50,938 nucleotides of DNA from Chloroflexota bacterium (GCA_013204545.1 JABMNN010000134.1:1-50938), one strand, 5' to 3'. Positions 34,927-44,728 are shown, counted from the stretch's first letter. Notes: generated by a model not told the origin, from the sequence alone. Program-made: numbers and translations.

Positions 34927-35559
34927 ATGCAGCAAACTGCTGTCACCTCACACAAAGTAGAGCCATTTACCCTGTTAGGGACGGCCGAGCCATCCCTATT
35001 TGAGCGGTTAGTGCCTGATTCTAATTTGTGGCACAAATCTGTCGCTGTCGTCGTCGGCATTGTCCTTGTGGCGCTTCTTGCGCAGGCTCGTTTCTTTTTG
35101 CCTGACAACCCGGTTCCAATCACACTTCAGGGATTTGGAGTACTGATGCTTGGAGGTGTGCTTGGTTGGCGTTTGGGTCTTGTTTCTGCGATCGGGTATT
35201 ACCTTGTCGGAATGGCAGGCTTGCCGGTTTTTGCCAAAGGTGGAGAAGGCTGGGATTACGTAATCCATGGAGCTACCGGTGGCTACCTGATCGGATTCAT
35301 ACTGGCCGCTGGCGCAGTCGGATTCTTGTCACAGCGGGGCTGGAACCGCGGGCGAAGCCTGTGGCCGATGCTGATCGGTTCGCTGCTTATCTACGCACCT
35401 GCTCTCGCGTGGTTGAGTCTTTTTGATTTTGGATGGCCTGCAGACGGGAAACTTTTCTCTGCGGCACTGTACCCGTTCCTGCCCGGGGACATCTTGAAGT
35501 TGATGGCCGCCGCCGCAGTAACAGGCGGATTGTGGCGTTTCGCTGATAGCAGGCGGTAA
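34927..35559 (+). CDS. bioY: Biotin transporter BioY
   Basis: A membrane protein of about 210 residues, the substrate-binding S component of an energy-coupling-factor biotin importer. The family signature P-V-P-I-T-L-Q-G-F-G-V-L is at about 55-66, then G-x-A-G-L-P-V-F, G-A-T-G-G-Y-L-I-G-F and the C-terminal P-G-D-I-L-K. There are six hydrophobic segments. ATG 34927 is chosen because GGAGA lies 5 bases upstream; ATG 34915 would overlap that SD. No EcfA/T genes are nearby, so it works alone or shares a common ECF module. Imported biotin would serve the carboxylase of which AccDA is part. Confidence 0.92.
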   Translation: MQQTAVTSHKVEPFTLLGTAEPSLFERLVPDSNLWHKSVAVVVGIVLVALLAQARFFLPDNPVPITLQGFGVLMLGGVLGWRLGLVSAIGYYLVGMAGLPVFAKGGEGWDYVIHGATGGYLIGFILAAGAVGFLSQRGWNRGRSLWPMLIGSLLIYAPALAWLSLFDFGWPADGKLFSAALYPFLPGDILKLMAAAAVTGGLWRFADSRR

Positions 35560-35641
35560 AGCCGCTTAGACTCACTTGCTCTGGTATGCCCACTTATTTC
35601 GATTGGGCGCATCCATTATTTGAATGAACAGGAAAATTACG

Positions 35642-37441
35642 GTGTACAAGGACACGAACTGTGGAGAGCCACGTGAATCGATGGTTGATTCGCAAATTAC
35701 AGTTGCTGGTTGGGTTCACAAACGACGCGACCATGGCAATCTGATATTTATCGACTTGCGCGACCGAAGCGGCTTGCTTCAGGTCGTGTTCAATCCTGAA
35801 TTTTCCACGGCAGCTCATGATCTAGCACAGAGCCTGAGATCAGAATGGGTGATTCAAGTCACTGGAAAAGTAGTTTCACGACTTTCTGGCGCCGAGAATC
35901 CAGATCTACCGACAGGTGCGGTCGAGCTTTCAGCCACTGATCTAGTGATCCTTAATCGAGCTATTACACCTCCGTTCGAGGTGTCGGATGACGTTGAAGT
36001 GGATTTGAACACTCGGTTGAAGTATCGCTTCATGGATCTACGTCGGCCACGTATGCAAGAAATTCTTAAGCTTCGTCACAGGGTTACCCACATGATGTGG
36101 GATTATCTGACCGAGAAAGAGTTCACCCAGGTCGAAACACCTATCCTCATCAAAAGCACCCCGGAAGGTGCTCGCGACTACGTGGTTCCTAGTCGAGTTC
36201 ATCCCGGTGATTTTTACGCTTTACCACAATCGCCTCAACAGTTGAAGCAGCTATTGATGGTCTCGGGAGTGGAGCGGTATTTCCAAATTGCCCGGTGTTT
36301 CCGTGATGAGGATCTCCGAGCTGATCGGCAGCCTGAACACACTCAGCTCGATTTAGAAATGTCTTTCGTTCACCAGGACGATGTGATGGCTGTAGTTGAG
36401 GAACTGTATACGCGCATCGTTAAGGAAACTGTGCCGGATGTTGCAGTAAACGGCCCGTTCGTGCGCCTAACTTACGCCGAGTCTATGGAGCGATTTGGAA
36501 CTGATAAACCGGACATTCGTTTCGGAATGGAGCTAACGACCATCACCGAAATAGCGGCAACTTCGGACGCTCGAGTGTTTCAGGCAGTTGCGTCGTCGGG
36601 TGGTTCAATTCGTGGATTCGTAGCTCCTGGCTGTGGCAACTACGGACGTCGTCAGACAGATGATTTGACGGAATTCGCGAAATCGAGCGGCGCACAAGGC
36701 CTTGTTTTCATAGCAATCGATGAGAGTGCTCCCTCGATCGATGCACTTGAAGATGATCACATCAAGTCCCCGCTGAAAAAATTCCTATCGGTCGATGTTG
36801 TGAAGAAAATTGCCCCTGAGATGGGCGCAGGACCAGGCGATTTGATGTTGATTGTGGCTGGCACAGACAAGCTGGTTAACACCGTTCTTTCGAACCTTCG
36901 AAACGAGATGGCCAAGCGATTGGAAATGGTCGACCGGAAAGTGCTTGCATTTGTCTGGGTTTACGATTTCCCGTTGTTTGAGTGGGACGAAGATCTAAAG
37001 AAATTCGAGCCTGCCCACCACGTGTTCTCGTCGCCTAAATCAGAACACATGGATTATCTCGACACTGACCCTGGAAAGGTGATCGGAACCCTTTGGGACC
37101 TCGTGTGTAACGGTTCTGAAATGGGTTCAGGTAGCATTCGCATCCACGATAAGAACCTTCAGACTCGGTTGTTCAACATCATCGGGTATACCGAAGAGCA
37201 GATAAGTGATCGATTCGGCCAGTTGCTGACGGCATTTACCTACGGTGCTCCACCGCATGGTGGGATGGGACTGGGGCTCGATAGATTCGTTGCAATTCTG
37301 GCTGGTGAAGATGCAATTCGTGAGGTCATCGCTTTTCCGAAAACACAATCGGCTTTCGATCCGTTGTTCGAAGCTCCCTCGCGAATCGAAGACCAGCAGC
37401 TTGAAGATTTGCACATACGCGTAGTGATGCCGAAAGTGTAG
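35642..37441 (+). CDS. aspS: Aspartyl-tRNA synthetase
   Basis: A class II synthetase of about 599 residues that charges tRNA-Asp. Bacterial-type layout: OB-fold anticodon-binding domain first (V-A-G-W-V-H-K-R-R-D-H-G), then the catalytic core with motif 2 (F-R-D-E-D-L-R-A-D-R-Q-P-E) interrupted by the GAD insertion, and motif 3 (G-M-G-L-G-L-D-R). GTG 35642 is preferred: AGGA lies 8 bases upstream and the sequence then begins like other AspRS proteins. ATG 35624 adds six residues but has no SD. Whether it also charges tRNA-Asn cannot be told. Confidence 0.94.
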   Translation: MYKDTNCGEPRESMVDSQITVAGWVHKRRDHGNLIFIDLRDRSGLLQVVFNPEFSTAAHDLAQSLRSEWVIQVTGKVVSRLSGAENPDLPTGAVELSATDLVILNRAITPPFEVSDDVEVDLNTRLKYRFMDLRRPRMQEILKLRHRVTHMMWDYLTEKEFTQVETPILIKSTPEGARDYVVPSRVHPGDFYALPQSPQQLKQLLMVSGVERYFQIARCFRDEDLRADRQPEHTQLDLEMSFVHQDDVMAVVEELYTRIVKETVPDVAVNGPFVRLTYAESMERFGTDKPDIRFGMELTTITEIAATSDARVFQAVASSGGSIRGFVAPGCGNYGRRQTDDLTEFAKSSGAQGLVFIAIDESAPSIDALEDDHIKSPLKKFLSVDVVKKIAPEMGAGPGDLMLIVAGTDKLVNTVLSNLRNEMAKRLEMVDRKVLAFVWVYDFPLFEWDEDLKKFEPAHHVFSSPKSEHMDYLDTDPGKVIGTLWDLVCNGSEMGSGSIRIHDKNLQTRLFNIIGYTEEQISDRFGQLLTAFTYGAPPHGGMGLGLDRFVAILAGEDAIREVIAFPKTQSAFDPLFEAPSRIEDQQLEDLHIRVVMPKV

Positions 37442-37520
37442 TACCACGCATACGTGTAGACACCCTAGAATTTTAGGGGCCAGAAAACGCGACCCTGAGT
37501 TACAATTAGGGGTAATAGAT

Positions 37521-37543
37521 GAGCGCCCAGTGGCGCTCGTTTC
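37521..37543 (+). terminator. Hairpin after aspS
   Basis: GAGCGCC (37521-37527) pairs with GGCGCTC (37532-37538), loop CAGT, followed by GTTTC. About 80 bases beyond aspS. Confidence 0.6.
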
Positions 37544-37550
37544 GTGCATG

Positions 37551-37576
37551 GAGCCACCGTGTGGTTCATTTTATTT
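37551..37576 (+). terminator. Second hairpin between aspS and tig
   Basis: GAGCCAC (37551-37557) and GTGGTTC (37561-37567) pair with one G-U, loop CGT, then ATTTTATTT. It forms a tandem terminator with the hairpin at 37521, or a leader structure of tig. Confidence 0.45.
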
Positions 37577-37610
37577 GGTAACTAGCTAACTGGTTGTTTC
37601 GGAGAACGCG

Positions 37611-39029
37611 TTGAAATTTACTCGCGACGAAGGCGAAAATCGTCAAGCCATTCTTCACATCGAAGTAGAAGAAGATCGGGTGGAGAAGCATCTCCAACGA
37701 GCGCACCAGAAGGTTTCGGCGCGCATCAACATTCCAGGTTTCCGTAAGGGCAAAGCCCCTCGGAGCATTGTGGAACAGTTTGTAGGTCGGGATTATTTGC
37801 TTGACGAAGCACTGGAATCGCTAGTTCCCGAAGCCGTCGGGGTTGCGATAGAAGAGTCAGACATCGAGTCGACTCACACACCACCTCGAGTGAATGTGGT
37901 TGAGCGCCAGCCGATCGTGAAAATCGATGCGACAGTTGCACTTCCACCTCTAGCCACACTTGGTGATTACAAGAAGCTTAGGTTCGATGACCAACTTGAG
38001 GTTGTGACAGACGAACAAATAGAAGAACAACTTACCCAAGTCCAAGAGTCGGCAGCGACTTGGGAGTCAGCGACGCGAGCTGCGAAACTGGGCGACATGC
38101 TTACGATCACTTCAAAAGGGCTTGTCAACGGTAAGGAGTTTGCGAACGTCGAAAACGGCGAATTCCTCGCTACAGCCGGAAGCATGAACCCTGTTCCCGG
38201 ATACGCTGAGCAATTGAAGGGCATGAAGGAGGGAGAAACTAAAGAGTTCGATATTGAGATCCCTGCCGATTACCCGAACGAAAAATTTGCGGGGAAAACT
38301 GCCAATTTCACTGTAGAAGTAGCAGAGGTAAAGAAGAAAGAACTGCCGAAATTGACAGACGCGTTAGCAGCTTCACTAGGTGAAGATTTCAAAACTGTCG
38401 CGGAATTGCGAACCCGAATTAGCGATAACCTCGAAGCGCAAGCCAAGGATACTCTGCGAAGATCGTTGGAAGAACAGATTGTTGATGCCTTGGTTGCAGA
38501 GGCAGAATTCGAAATCTCGCCAATGATCATTGAACACGAAGCTGAGCATGTACTGGAGGACCAGCAACGGCAGCTAGCCCAATACAACATCGATTTCCAG
38601 CAGTACATGCAAGGAATTGGCAAGTCGACAGAAGAAATCGTTGATGAAGCGAAGGCTTCGGCTGAGCTTAGACTTAAGCGGATGCTTGTTATCGATACTC
38701 TGGCTGAAGTCAGTGGTGCATCGGTGAGCGATGAAGAAGTCGCCACCGAAATCGCTTTTATGCAGGAAACTCCGCAGTACGAAAATGAAGATCTAAATAC
38801 AGATGAAGCGCGTGATGCAGTTCAACGAATTTTGCGTCGACGAGCGGCAATTGATCACGTAATCGACGCAACTCACAAGCCAAAAGGTGCAAACCCTTCG
38901 GCGAAGAAAACTACAGCAACCAAGAACAAAACTGCTGCCACGGCGAAAGCTAAACCAGCTGCGAAAAAGAAACCGGCCAGCTCTGCGAAGGCAACAAGCC
39001 CGAGCAAAGCCGCTAAGAGCGACAAGTAG
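37611..39029 (+). CDS. tig: Trigger factor
   Basis: A 472-residue ribosome-bound chaperone and peptidyl-prolyl isomerase. The ribosome-docking signature G-F-R-K-G-K-A-P is at 43-50. The FKBP-like domain follows (about 150-245), then the SurA-like helical C-terminal domain. The last 45 residues are a Lys/Ala/Thr/Pro-rich tail not usual in trigger factor, similar in composition to the tail of TopA in this window. TTG start with GGAG 6 bases upstream. It is the first of the tig-clpP-clpX cluster, a widely conserved protein-quality grouping. Confidence 0.95.
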   Translation: MKFTRDEGENRQAILHIEVEEDRVEKHLQRAHQKVSARINIPGFRKGKAPRSIVEQFVGRDYLLDEALESLVPEAVGVAIEESDIESTHTPPRVNVVERQPIVKIDATVALPPLATLGDYKKLRFDDQLEVVTDEQIEEQLTQVQESAATWESATRAAKLGDMLTITSKGLVNGKEFANVENGEFLATAGSMNPVPGYAEQLKGMKEGETKEFDIEIPADYPNEKFAGKTANFTVEVAEVKKKELPKLTDALAASLGEDFKTVAELRTRISDNLEAQAKDTLRRSLEEQIVDALVAEAEFEISPMIIEHEAEHVLEDQQRQLAQYNIDFQQYMQGIGKSTEEIVDEAKASAELRLKRMLVIDTLAEVSGASVSDEEVATEIAFMQETPQYENEDLNTDEARDAVQRILRRRAAIDHVIDATHKPKGANPSAKKTTATKNKTAATAKAKPAAKKKPASSAKATSPSKAAKSDK

Positions 39030-39048
39030 ACCTCTGGGGGCAATGACA

Positions 39049-39732
39049 ATGACATCGGGACTCATAACACCAAACTCGTTCGAATTCGGATCTGGCTCGG
39101 CTCAAGGTAAGGACAGCCCGTTGCTGCAATTGCCTGAAAGCATTGTGCCAATGGTTATCGAGACAGGCGCACGCGGTGAACGCGCTTACGATATCTACTC
39201 TTTACTATTGAAAGAGCGAATCGTTTTTCTCGGAACTCCTATCAACGCACAGGTAGCTAATCTGATCGTTGCTCAGCTTCTGTTCTTGGCACGGGAAGAT
39301 CCTGACAAGGACATTAACTTGTACATCAACTCACCGGGTGGTGAGGTGTATTCAGGTATGGCAATTTACGACACGATGCAGTTTGTTCCGTGTGACGTCG
39401 CAACATTCTCGGTTGGACTCTGCGCCAGCATGGGTACCGTTTTGCTCACTGCCGGGACAGCTGGCAAGCGATTCACAATGCCTAACTCGACTATCCACAT
39501 GCACCAGCCACTGAGCGGAACTCAAGGTCAGGCGTCGGATATTGAAATCCACGCTAGGGAAACTCTGCGAATTCAGGACCGCTTGCGTCAGATTATCGCT
39601 GACCATACGGGTCAATCTTATGAGCGCATCGCACGTGACTCAGACCGAGATTTCTGGTTGAATGCAGAGCAGGCGACTGAGTACGGACTCGTAGATGAAG
39701 TACTGAAACCCGAAACTAAGGCATCTGTTTAG
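39049..39732 (+). CDS. clpP: ATP-dependent Clp protease proteolytic subunit
   Basis: A serine peptidase of about 227 residues that forms the 14-mer chamber of ClpXP. The triad is Ser127 (G-L-C-A-S-M-G), His152 (I-H-M-H-Q-P) and Asp201 (D-S-D-R-D). ATG 39049 is favoured: a GGGGG run lies 8 bases upstream; ATG 39043 is too close to it. The frame extends further upstream inside tig but is not coding there. The N-terminal 25 residues before the conserved core are longer than in E. coli and probably include the propeptide. Confidence 0.95.
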   Translation: MTSGLITPNSFEFGSGSAQGKDSPLLQLPESIVPMVIETGARGERAYDIYSLLLKERIVFLGTPINAQVANLIVAQLLFLAREDPDKDINLYINSPGGEVYSGMAIYDTMQFVPCDVATFSVGLCASMGTVLLTAGTAGKRFTMPNSTIHMHQPLSGTQGQASDIEIHARETLRIQDRLRQIIADHTGQSYERIARDSDRDFWLNAEQATEYGLVDEVLKPETKASV

Positions 39733-39791
39733 AGCCTTTTCGGGCATTTCGATAAGCGGTTATATCTAGTAACAGGTCAGGCATTCAACAC

Positions 39792-41096
39792 ATGGCGATT
39801 GATCAGAAGAAAAAGGGTAGCGGCGACGGTTCAAACACCGGAGAGGCCTATTCTTGTTCGTTTTGCGGTAAGCCCCAGGAAAGCGTTCGAAGGCTGATTG
39901 CTGGACCATCGAAGATTTTCATTTGCAATGAATGTGTTGGCAGGTGCCAGCAGATAATTGCCGATGACAAACCGCTTGTAAAGCCTCACGCCAAACCAAC
40001 CACGCCACGCGATATGTTCGAATTGCTCAACGAATACGTGATCGGGCAGGTGCGAGCAAAACGCGTGATCTCGGTCGGTGTCTACAACCACTACAAGCGC
40101 ATCTGGTTCGGCACTGAAGACCCTGATGTAGAGCTTCAAAAGACTAACGTAATGCTGGTGGGGCCTACCGGTTGTGGTAAGACACATCTGGCACAGACCC
40201 TCGCACGAATATTGGATGTTCCATTCGCAATCACGGACGCCACCTCGCTTACTGAGGCTGGGTACGTCGGTGAAGACGTTGAGAACATTCTGCTTCGGTT
40301 GATTCAGGATGCTGAGTTCGATATCGCTCGAGCTGAGCAAGGAATTATTTACATCGACGAGATCGACAAGATTGCTCGGAAGTCAGCGAACCCATCTATT
40401 ACACGTGACGTATCTGGTGAAGGTGTACAGCAAGCACTACTGAAAATTCTTGAAGGTGCTGTTGTAAACGTTCCGCCACAGGGTGGTCGGAAACACCCGC
40501 ATCAGGAATTCCTACAGATCGACACGTCGAACATAATGTTTATTCTCGGTGGTGCATTTGATGGTCTCGGCGAGATAATCCAAGGACGGCAGACCAAGGA
40601 TTCAACTTCAATTGGGTTCAATTCAATTGGTAAGGCAAGAGAAGACGAAGCCGCTGACTTCACCGCTGTAGTACCGGGCGACTTGCTCCGATTTGGATTC
40701 ATCCCTGAATTCGTTGGTCGAGTGCCACTCGTGGTTGGTCTTGCTGATCTCAATCACGAAGAATTAGTTCAGGTTCTGACTGAGCCAAAAAACGCTCTTG
40801 TTCGTCAGTACGAAGCGTTGTTCAAGATGGACGGCGTGGAACTCCAGTTCGAAAAGGGTGCTCTAGAAGCAACAGCGAGGCTTTCGCGTGAACGTAAGGC
40901 CGGAGCCCGTGGATTGCGATCAATCGTCGAGGAACTTCTTGTTGACGTGATGTACGAACTGCCTTCGATGGAGGGCGTTACAAAGTGCATCATCAGTGAG
41001 GAGACGGTTACATCGAACGCTTGGCCGCAACTTCTCGATGAAAACGGTAATCGAGTGGACGGCAATCTACCTGAGGGCAAGCACAAGGCTGCCTAG
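39792..41096 (+). CDS. clpX: Clp protease ATPase subunit ClpX
   Basis: A 434-residue AAA+ unfoldase that recognises tagged proteins and feeds them to ClpP. The N-terminal zinc-binding domain has C22, C25, C45 and C48. Walker A is G-P-T-G-C-G-K-T (124-131), Walker [10 protein letters not shown]. The ClpP-docking loop with I/L-G-F and the sensor-2 region G-A-R-G-L-R are present. Normal length. ATG start 60 bases after clpP. A strong terminator follows. Confidence 0.96.
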   Translation: MAIDQKKKGSGDGSNTGEAYSCSFCGKPQESVRRLIAGPSKIFICNECVGRCQQIIADDKPLVKPHAKPTTPRDMFELLNEYVIGQVRAKRVISVGVYNHYKRIWFGTEDPDVELQKTNVMLVGPTGCGKTHLAQTLARILDVPFAITDATSLTEAGYVGEDVENILLRLIQDAEFDIARAEQGIIYIDEIDKIARKSANPSITRDVSGEGVQQALLKILEGAVVNVPPQGGRKHPHQEFLQIDTSNIMFILGGAFDGLGEIIQGRQTKDSTSIGFNSIGKAREDEAADFTAVVPGDLLRFGFIPEFVGRVPLVVGLADLNHEELVQVLTEPKNALVRQYEALFKMDGVELQFEKGALEATARLSRERKAGARGLRSIVEELLVDVMYELPSMEGVTKCIISEETVTSNAWPQLLDENGNRVDGNLPEGKHKAA

Positions 41097-41118
41097 GTAT
41101 CGGATTTCGATTGTGAAT

Positions 41119-41158
41119 AAAGAAAGCCTCGGCATTATTGTGCCGGGGCTTTCTTTAT
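41119..41158 (+). terminator. Terminator after clpX
   Basis: AAAGAAAGCCTCGGCA (41119-41134) pairs with TGCCGGGGCTTTCTTT (41141-41156) with one wobble, loop of 6. It shares its core with the terminator at 33055-33086. Confidence 0.88.
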
Positions 41159-41297
41159 TGGTGCGTCATTGCAAGGGTTCTGACCGAGTAGCAATAAACA
41201 CCGGAGAGTCGCATCGGGATTCTTTTGTCCCTCTCGACACCACATGCAACAATGTACTGATGGCGGTCTAGCGTGGATTTAATCAGAAATTGTAGAT

Positions 41298-41435
41298 ATG
41301 ACGTTCGGTGGAAGTGGTTCGCAACCTATCGTGATTCCTAAGAATTACGGTGACGGTCCGTCATTGCGTGTTCCTGATCAGCCGCCGAGTAAAAGGCGAC
41401 TATTTTTTGAGAAAGTGATCAAATGGGGTGGATAG
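41298..41435 (+). CDS. 45-residue micro-ORF
   Basis: Begins ATG at 41298. The peptide is Gly/Pro-rich at the start (MTFGGSGSQPIVIPKNYGDG), continues with a Pro/Arg-containing linker and ends in a basic amphipathic stretch (K-R-R-L-F-F-E-K-V-I-K-W-G-G). No SD is clear. It overlaps the following micro-ORF by 13 bases in a different frame, as coupled genes do. Unknown function; it could act on the membrane with its neighbour. Confidence 0.45.
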   Translation: MTFGGSGSQPIVIPKNYGDGPSLRVPDQPPSKRRLFFEKVIKWGG

Positions 41436-41563
41436 CGATTACTGTCTTTTTCTTTGGATTATTCGTCTATACCGTAATTTTCGGTCTTGAAAAAGAACTC
41501 ACGGAATCACAGATTACTCAGACTCAAGTAGCTGTTGAAGCAACGAGAGAGGCGCGACGTTAA
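41423..41563 (+). CDS. 46-residue membrane microprotein
   Basis: Begins ATG at 41423 with GAGAAAG about 7 bases upstream. One N-terminal membrane helix (W-I-A-I-T-V-F-F-F-G-L-F-V-Y-T-V-I-F) is followed by a charged amphipathic helix (E-K-E-L-T-E-S-Q-I-T-Q-T-Q-V-A-V-E-A-T-R-E-A-R-R). The layout fits a small bitopic protein with a cytoplasmic coiled-coil-like tail. Its TAA shares bases with the stop of the convergent formyltransferase gene (TTAA at 41560-41563). No family is recognised. Confidence 0.5.
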   Translation: MGWIAITVFFFGLFVYTVIFGLEKELTESQITQTQVAVEATREARR

Positions 41564-42360
41564 CCGGCGACTGAGAGTTCAACCTCTTGCGTGAGATCGA
41601 CGATTTCGCCAGATACGCTCGGATTTATCCGACCCGCAGCAACTGCCTTGATCGTTTCGATTAACAGCGGTCGTTCTCGAATTAATCCGGCTTCACGTAT
41701 CGCTTTGAATAGCGGAAGCTCTTCACCACGCTCGTTCTTCAGTGCGGTGACGTCAGCGTTCGAAATTTCGTTCCACAACAGATCGAACTCTGCACCACGA
41801 ACAGAGAACTTCGTTGTTGCCAGAACCGGGCCTTCATCAACGTTTTCTGTCGATACGTGGATCATTGCACCAGTTTCATCGAGGCCTTTAGAAATTACGT
41901 CCCATACAGCTTGTTGCCACATGCCTATGGTTCCGCCGGGTAGGGCAGGGTGAAGGTTGAGCGTGAGGTACTCAGAGCAGAGCAATGGTGCAATGAGCAT
42001 GTACCCCGCGTGAACGGCAATGTCTGCGCTGTGTGGGCGTAGGAGCTCGATTGCCGCCCGGTCGAAATCTTCTCGCAACTCGGCCCAAGGTCGGTTGTTG
42101 TGCGCCTTCCTGAAATCTCTGGAGGAGAGCATTACAAGTGGGATGTCGCGAGATTCGACAAGTTGAAGAAATTTATCGGTGAGTTCGGTTTGGCCTTTAA
42201 CTCGGTTTACAAAAACAAATGCGAGTTCTGCTGCCAGATCATCGGAATCTATGGCATCTAGTGCTGCCTTGAGCAGTCCGAATGATCCTTCGCCTCTGCC
42301 AGTCGAGAACCAGCCGACTCTAATCGACCCTTTATCGCCTGAAAAGGCATTCGAGGTCAC
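41560..42360 (-). CDS. Formyltransferase family protein (PurN-like)
   Basis: A 266-residue protein with a formyl-transferase N-terminal fold, which uses 10-formyltetrahydrofolate. The catalytic Asn-x-His is in L-N-L-H-P-A-L-P, and the Asp is in V-D-E-G-P-V. PurN of purine synthesis is about 200-215 residues; this form is longer, with an extra C-terminal part, and begins with G-R-G-E-G-S rather than the usual G-x-G-S-N. It may be a variant GAR formyltransferase or act on another amine. GTG start directly after xseB (3 bases between). Confidence 0.75.
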   Translation of the reverse strand: MTSNAFSGDKGSIRVGWFSTGRGEGSFGLLKAALDAIDSDDLAAELAFVFVNRVKGQTELTDKFLQLVESRDIPLVMLSSRDFRKAHNNRPWAELREDFDRAAIELLRPHSADIAVHAGYMLIAPLLCSEYLTLNLHPALPGGTIGMWQQAVWDVISKGLDETGAMIHVSTENVDEGPVLATTKFSVRGAEFDLLWNEISNADVTALKNERGEELPLFKAIREAGLIRERPLLIETIKAVAAGRINPSVSGEIVDLTQEVELSVAG

Positions 42361-42363
42361 AGG

Positions 42364-42639
42364 CTAAGCATCCTCATCATCGAAACCGTCTGGCTCCGGA
42401 ACGAGATTCATCTGCTCGGCAAAATTCGCTTGCAACCTAGTGATCTTCAATTCGGACGACGAGAGAATCTCGTTGCACTTCGTGGCAAGCTTCATGCCCG
42501 ATTCGAACAGATTTGTAGCTTCGTCTAGTGACAACCCGCCGGCTTCGAGCTTTCGCACGACTTCCTCGAGTTGAGAGAAAGAGTTCTCAAACGATTTTGC
42601 TGCAGGTTTTGGCTCTGGTGTTTTCGGAGATTCGGCCAT
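42364..42639 (-). CDS. xseB: Exodeoxyribonuclease VII small subunit
   Basis: A 91-residue helical-hairpin protein that binds the XseA large subunit. The signature F-E-x-x-x-x-x-L-E-x-x-V-x-x-L-E-x-G, S-L-D-E-A-x-x-L-F-E-x-G and the following helix are complete. It has a Pro/Lys-rich start and acidic end. It follows xseA by about 90 bases. Confidence 0.92.
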   Translation of the reverse strand: MAESPKTPEPKPAAKSFENSFSQLEEVVRKLEAGGLSLDEATNLFESGMKLATKCNEILSSSELKITRLQANFAEQMNLVPEPDGFDDEDA

Positions 42640-42729
42640 GTTTTTTCCGTTGGGATGCTGTTGATATTGATTGTATCTGTTAGGTGGCGAAGCGAAATAA
42701 ATAACAGGTTAACGTGACGAGGTAATCAG

Positions 42730-43977
42730 TTATGAATCGATGCTTTTACTGGTGGAGGCGACCTCATCGACAGTCGTTTTAACAGTGCCATCAGCAAAAG
42801 TGACACCAAGTTTGTCACCTGTAGAAAATTGAGTTGCACTTGTTGCCACACTGCCATCAGTACGCCGGGCGATGGTGTAGCCGCGGCCAAGTATTTTGGC
42901 GGGACCAAGTGCATTCAATGATGCTTCTACTGTTGCTAGCCGCTGTTTGGAAGATTCGACCAGTCGCTGCCCCGCAAGACGTGCTCGGGTGAGCAGGTCG
43001 TCAATGCGTTGCCGTGGCATGGTCGTGTCGGGAATCTTGCGATTCATTCGATCTACAGCCAGTTCGAACTGCGATCTGCTGTCACGAATACTCCTGCTAA
43101 TTATCTCGTCGATACGCACCGCGTAGCCTGAAACGTAACCACCAAGATCACGAACATCAGGCGCTACGATTTCCGCTGCTGCGGAAGGAGTTGGGGCACG
43201 CCGGTCGGCAACATAATCGGCAAGTGTAGTGTCGGTTTCATGACCAATTGCACTGACGACGGGCACGTTGCTAGCAAAAATTGCTCGGGCGACGCTTTCT
43301 TCGTTGAATGCCCAGAGATCTTCGAGCGAACCACCGCCACGGGCGACGATTACGACATCGATGTCGTCGAACGTATTGAGGGCTCGGAATGCCTGAACAA
43401 TTTCGGGTGCAGCTTTTTCACCCTGGACCGATGTTGGGATCAAGATGATTTCGGCCAGCGGATACCGGCGGGTGAGGACGTTGATGATGTCCTGAATCAC
43501 GGCTCCAGTTGGCGAAGTGATTACCGCGATTCGGGCTGGTAGCTCTGGGATTGCGCGCTTACGATCAAGTTCGAAGAGCCCTTCGATTTCGAGGCGCTTT
43601 CGCATCTCTTCGTACGCCTGCTGAAGAGCACCAATACCGTCGGGCTCAACCTGATCGACGTAAAACTGTAAGTCGCCACGCGATGTGTACATGGATATTC
43701 GACCACGGCAAATGACCTGAGTGCCATCGGCGAGAAATTGACCTCCTCGCCCGGACCGGAACATCACACATCGGAGAATTGACTGTTCGTCTCGAAGAGC
43801 GAAATAGTGGTGGCCTGAGGACGGTTTTCGATATCCAGATACTTCGCCAACAACTGTGAGATCAGCGAGCCGAGGATCCGATTCGAGACTGGCTTTTAGA
43901 TAGTCGGCAACGGCACTTACGGTGTACGCAGTTTGTCGTCCTGAATTATTTTCGCTTGAGTTGTAGTTGCCGGTCAT
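42730..43977 (-). CDS. xseA: Exodeoxyribonuclease VII large subunit
   Basis: A 415-residue nuclease subunit degrading single-stranded DNA. The N-terminal OB-fold is shown by G-E-V-S-G and G-H-x-Y-F-A-L-R-D. The catalytic domain has I-A-V-I-T-S-P-T-G-A-V-I-Q-D, V-I-V-A-R-G-G-G-S-L-E-D-L-W-A-F-N and G-H-E-T-D-x-T-L-x-D. A coiled-coil region and the C-terminal L-G-R-G-Y-T-I domain follow. Normal length. Works with XseB encoded just after it. Confidence 0.95.
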   Translation of the reverse strand: MTGNYNSSENNSGRQTAYTVSAVADYLKASLESDPRLADLTVVGEVSGYRKPSSGHHYFALRDEQSILRCVMFRSGRGGQFLADGTQVICRGRISMYTSRGDLQFYVDQVEPDGIGALQQAYEEMRKRLEIEGLFELDRKRAIPELPARIAVITSPTGAVIQDIINVLTRRYPLAEIILIPTSVQGEKAAPEIVQAFRALNTFDDIDVVIVARGGGSLEDLWAFNEESVARAIFASNVPVVSAIGHETDTTLADYVADRRAPTPSAAAEIVAPDVRDLGGYVSGYAVRIDEIISRSIRDSRSQFELAVDRMNRKIPDTTMPRQRIDDLLTRARLAGQRLVESSKQRLATVEASLNALGPAKILGRGYTIARRTDGSVATSATQFSTGDKLGVTFADGTVKTTVDEVASTSKSIDS

Positions 43978-44077
43978 CTCAGCATTTTTTCATAGCAGCG
44001 GGGAAGCTACCAACGCGTACAGTAGTAAACAAGTATGAATGCCTAGGTTAGAACAAAGGCACTCGTACTGAAGATGA

Positions 44078-44644
44078 TTAGGAGTCTGCTCGACCGGTGT
44101 AAGCACCTGTAGTTGAGTTCACGAGAATTCGATCGCCAGTTGAAACGAACAATGGAACTTGTAGCGTTAGGCCGGTTGTTGTCGTTGCCGGCTTTGTCGC
44201 ACCACTCTGTGTGTCGCCTCTGAGACCTACTTCGGTCTGGCCGATCTCGAGAGTGACTGAAGGTGCCACATCAACTGACAAAGGGATGCCTTGGTACATC
44301 ATGACTTGGAGCGTGTCACCCTCTGAGATGTATTTAAGGGCGTCACCCAGAACCTCTTCGGTGATTGCAAATTGCTCAAATGTTTCGGTGTCCATGAAGT
44401 TGTGCATATCGCCATCCGGGTACAGATACTGGACGGTTGGAGTGTCGACTTCAGCACGAGTTAGTTTTTGGTTCCCTGCAAGCTTTCGCTCATAGACATT
44501 TCCGGTTTTCACCTGCCGAACTTTGAGCGTCAGGGTCGGTGGAGCCTTTGGTGCCTGACGGTGTTGCCACTCGAGGATCTGGTAGACCTCATCGTCGAGG
44601 AGGATGGTCATATTTCGACGAATTTCACTTGAAGAGATTGTCAT
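44078..44644 (-). CDS. efp: Translation elongation factor P
   Basis: A 188-residue factor that rescues ribosomes stalled at proline runs. The three-domain form is shown by the KOW-like N-terminus and the C-terminal signature G-L-x-L-Q-V-P-L-F-V-S-x-G-D-x-I. The tip loop that carries the modified Lys/Arg reads A-P-K-A-P-P (Lys33) instead of the usual P-G-K-G. SD AGGAA is 5 bases before the ATG. It lies between pepP, a proline-specific peptidase as is common, and xseA. Confidence 0.94.
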   Translation of the reverse strand: MTISSSEIRRNMTILLDDEVYQILEWQHRQAPKAPPTLTLKVRQVKTGNVYERKLAGNQKLTRAEVDTPTVQYLYPDGDMHNFMDTETFEQFAITEEVLGDALKYISEGDTLQVMMYQGIPLSVDVAPSVTLEIGQTEVGLRGDTQSGATKPATTTTGLTLQVPLFVSTGDRILVNSTTGAYTGRADS

Positions 44645-44728
44645 CGCAGTTCCTGAGGTTCCTTTAGCCGCTATTGCGGCGGTGTCACTTGTTCGGTTTC
44701 GGTATCAAATATACGGGATAGATTGGCG

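Noticed and set aside
38887..39048. Longer N-terminus for ClpP
   Set aside because: It would overlap the coding tail of tig in another frame; ATG 39049 has an SD and gives the normal length.
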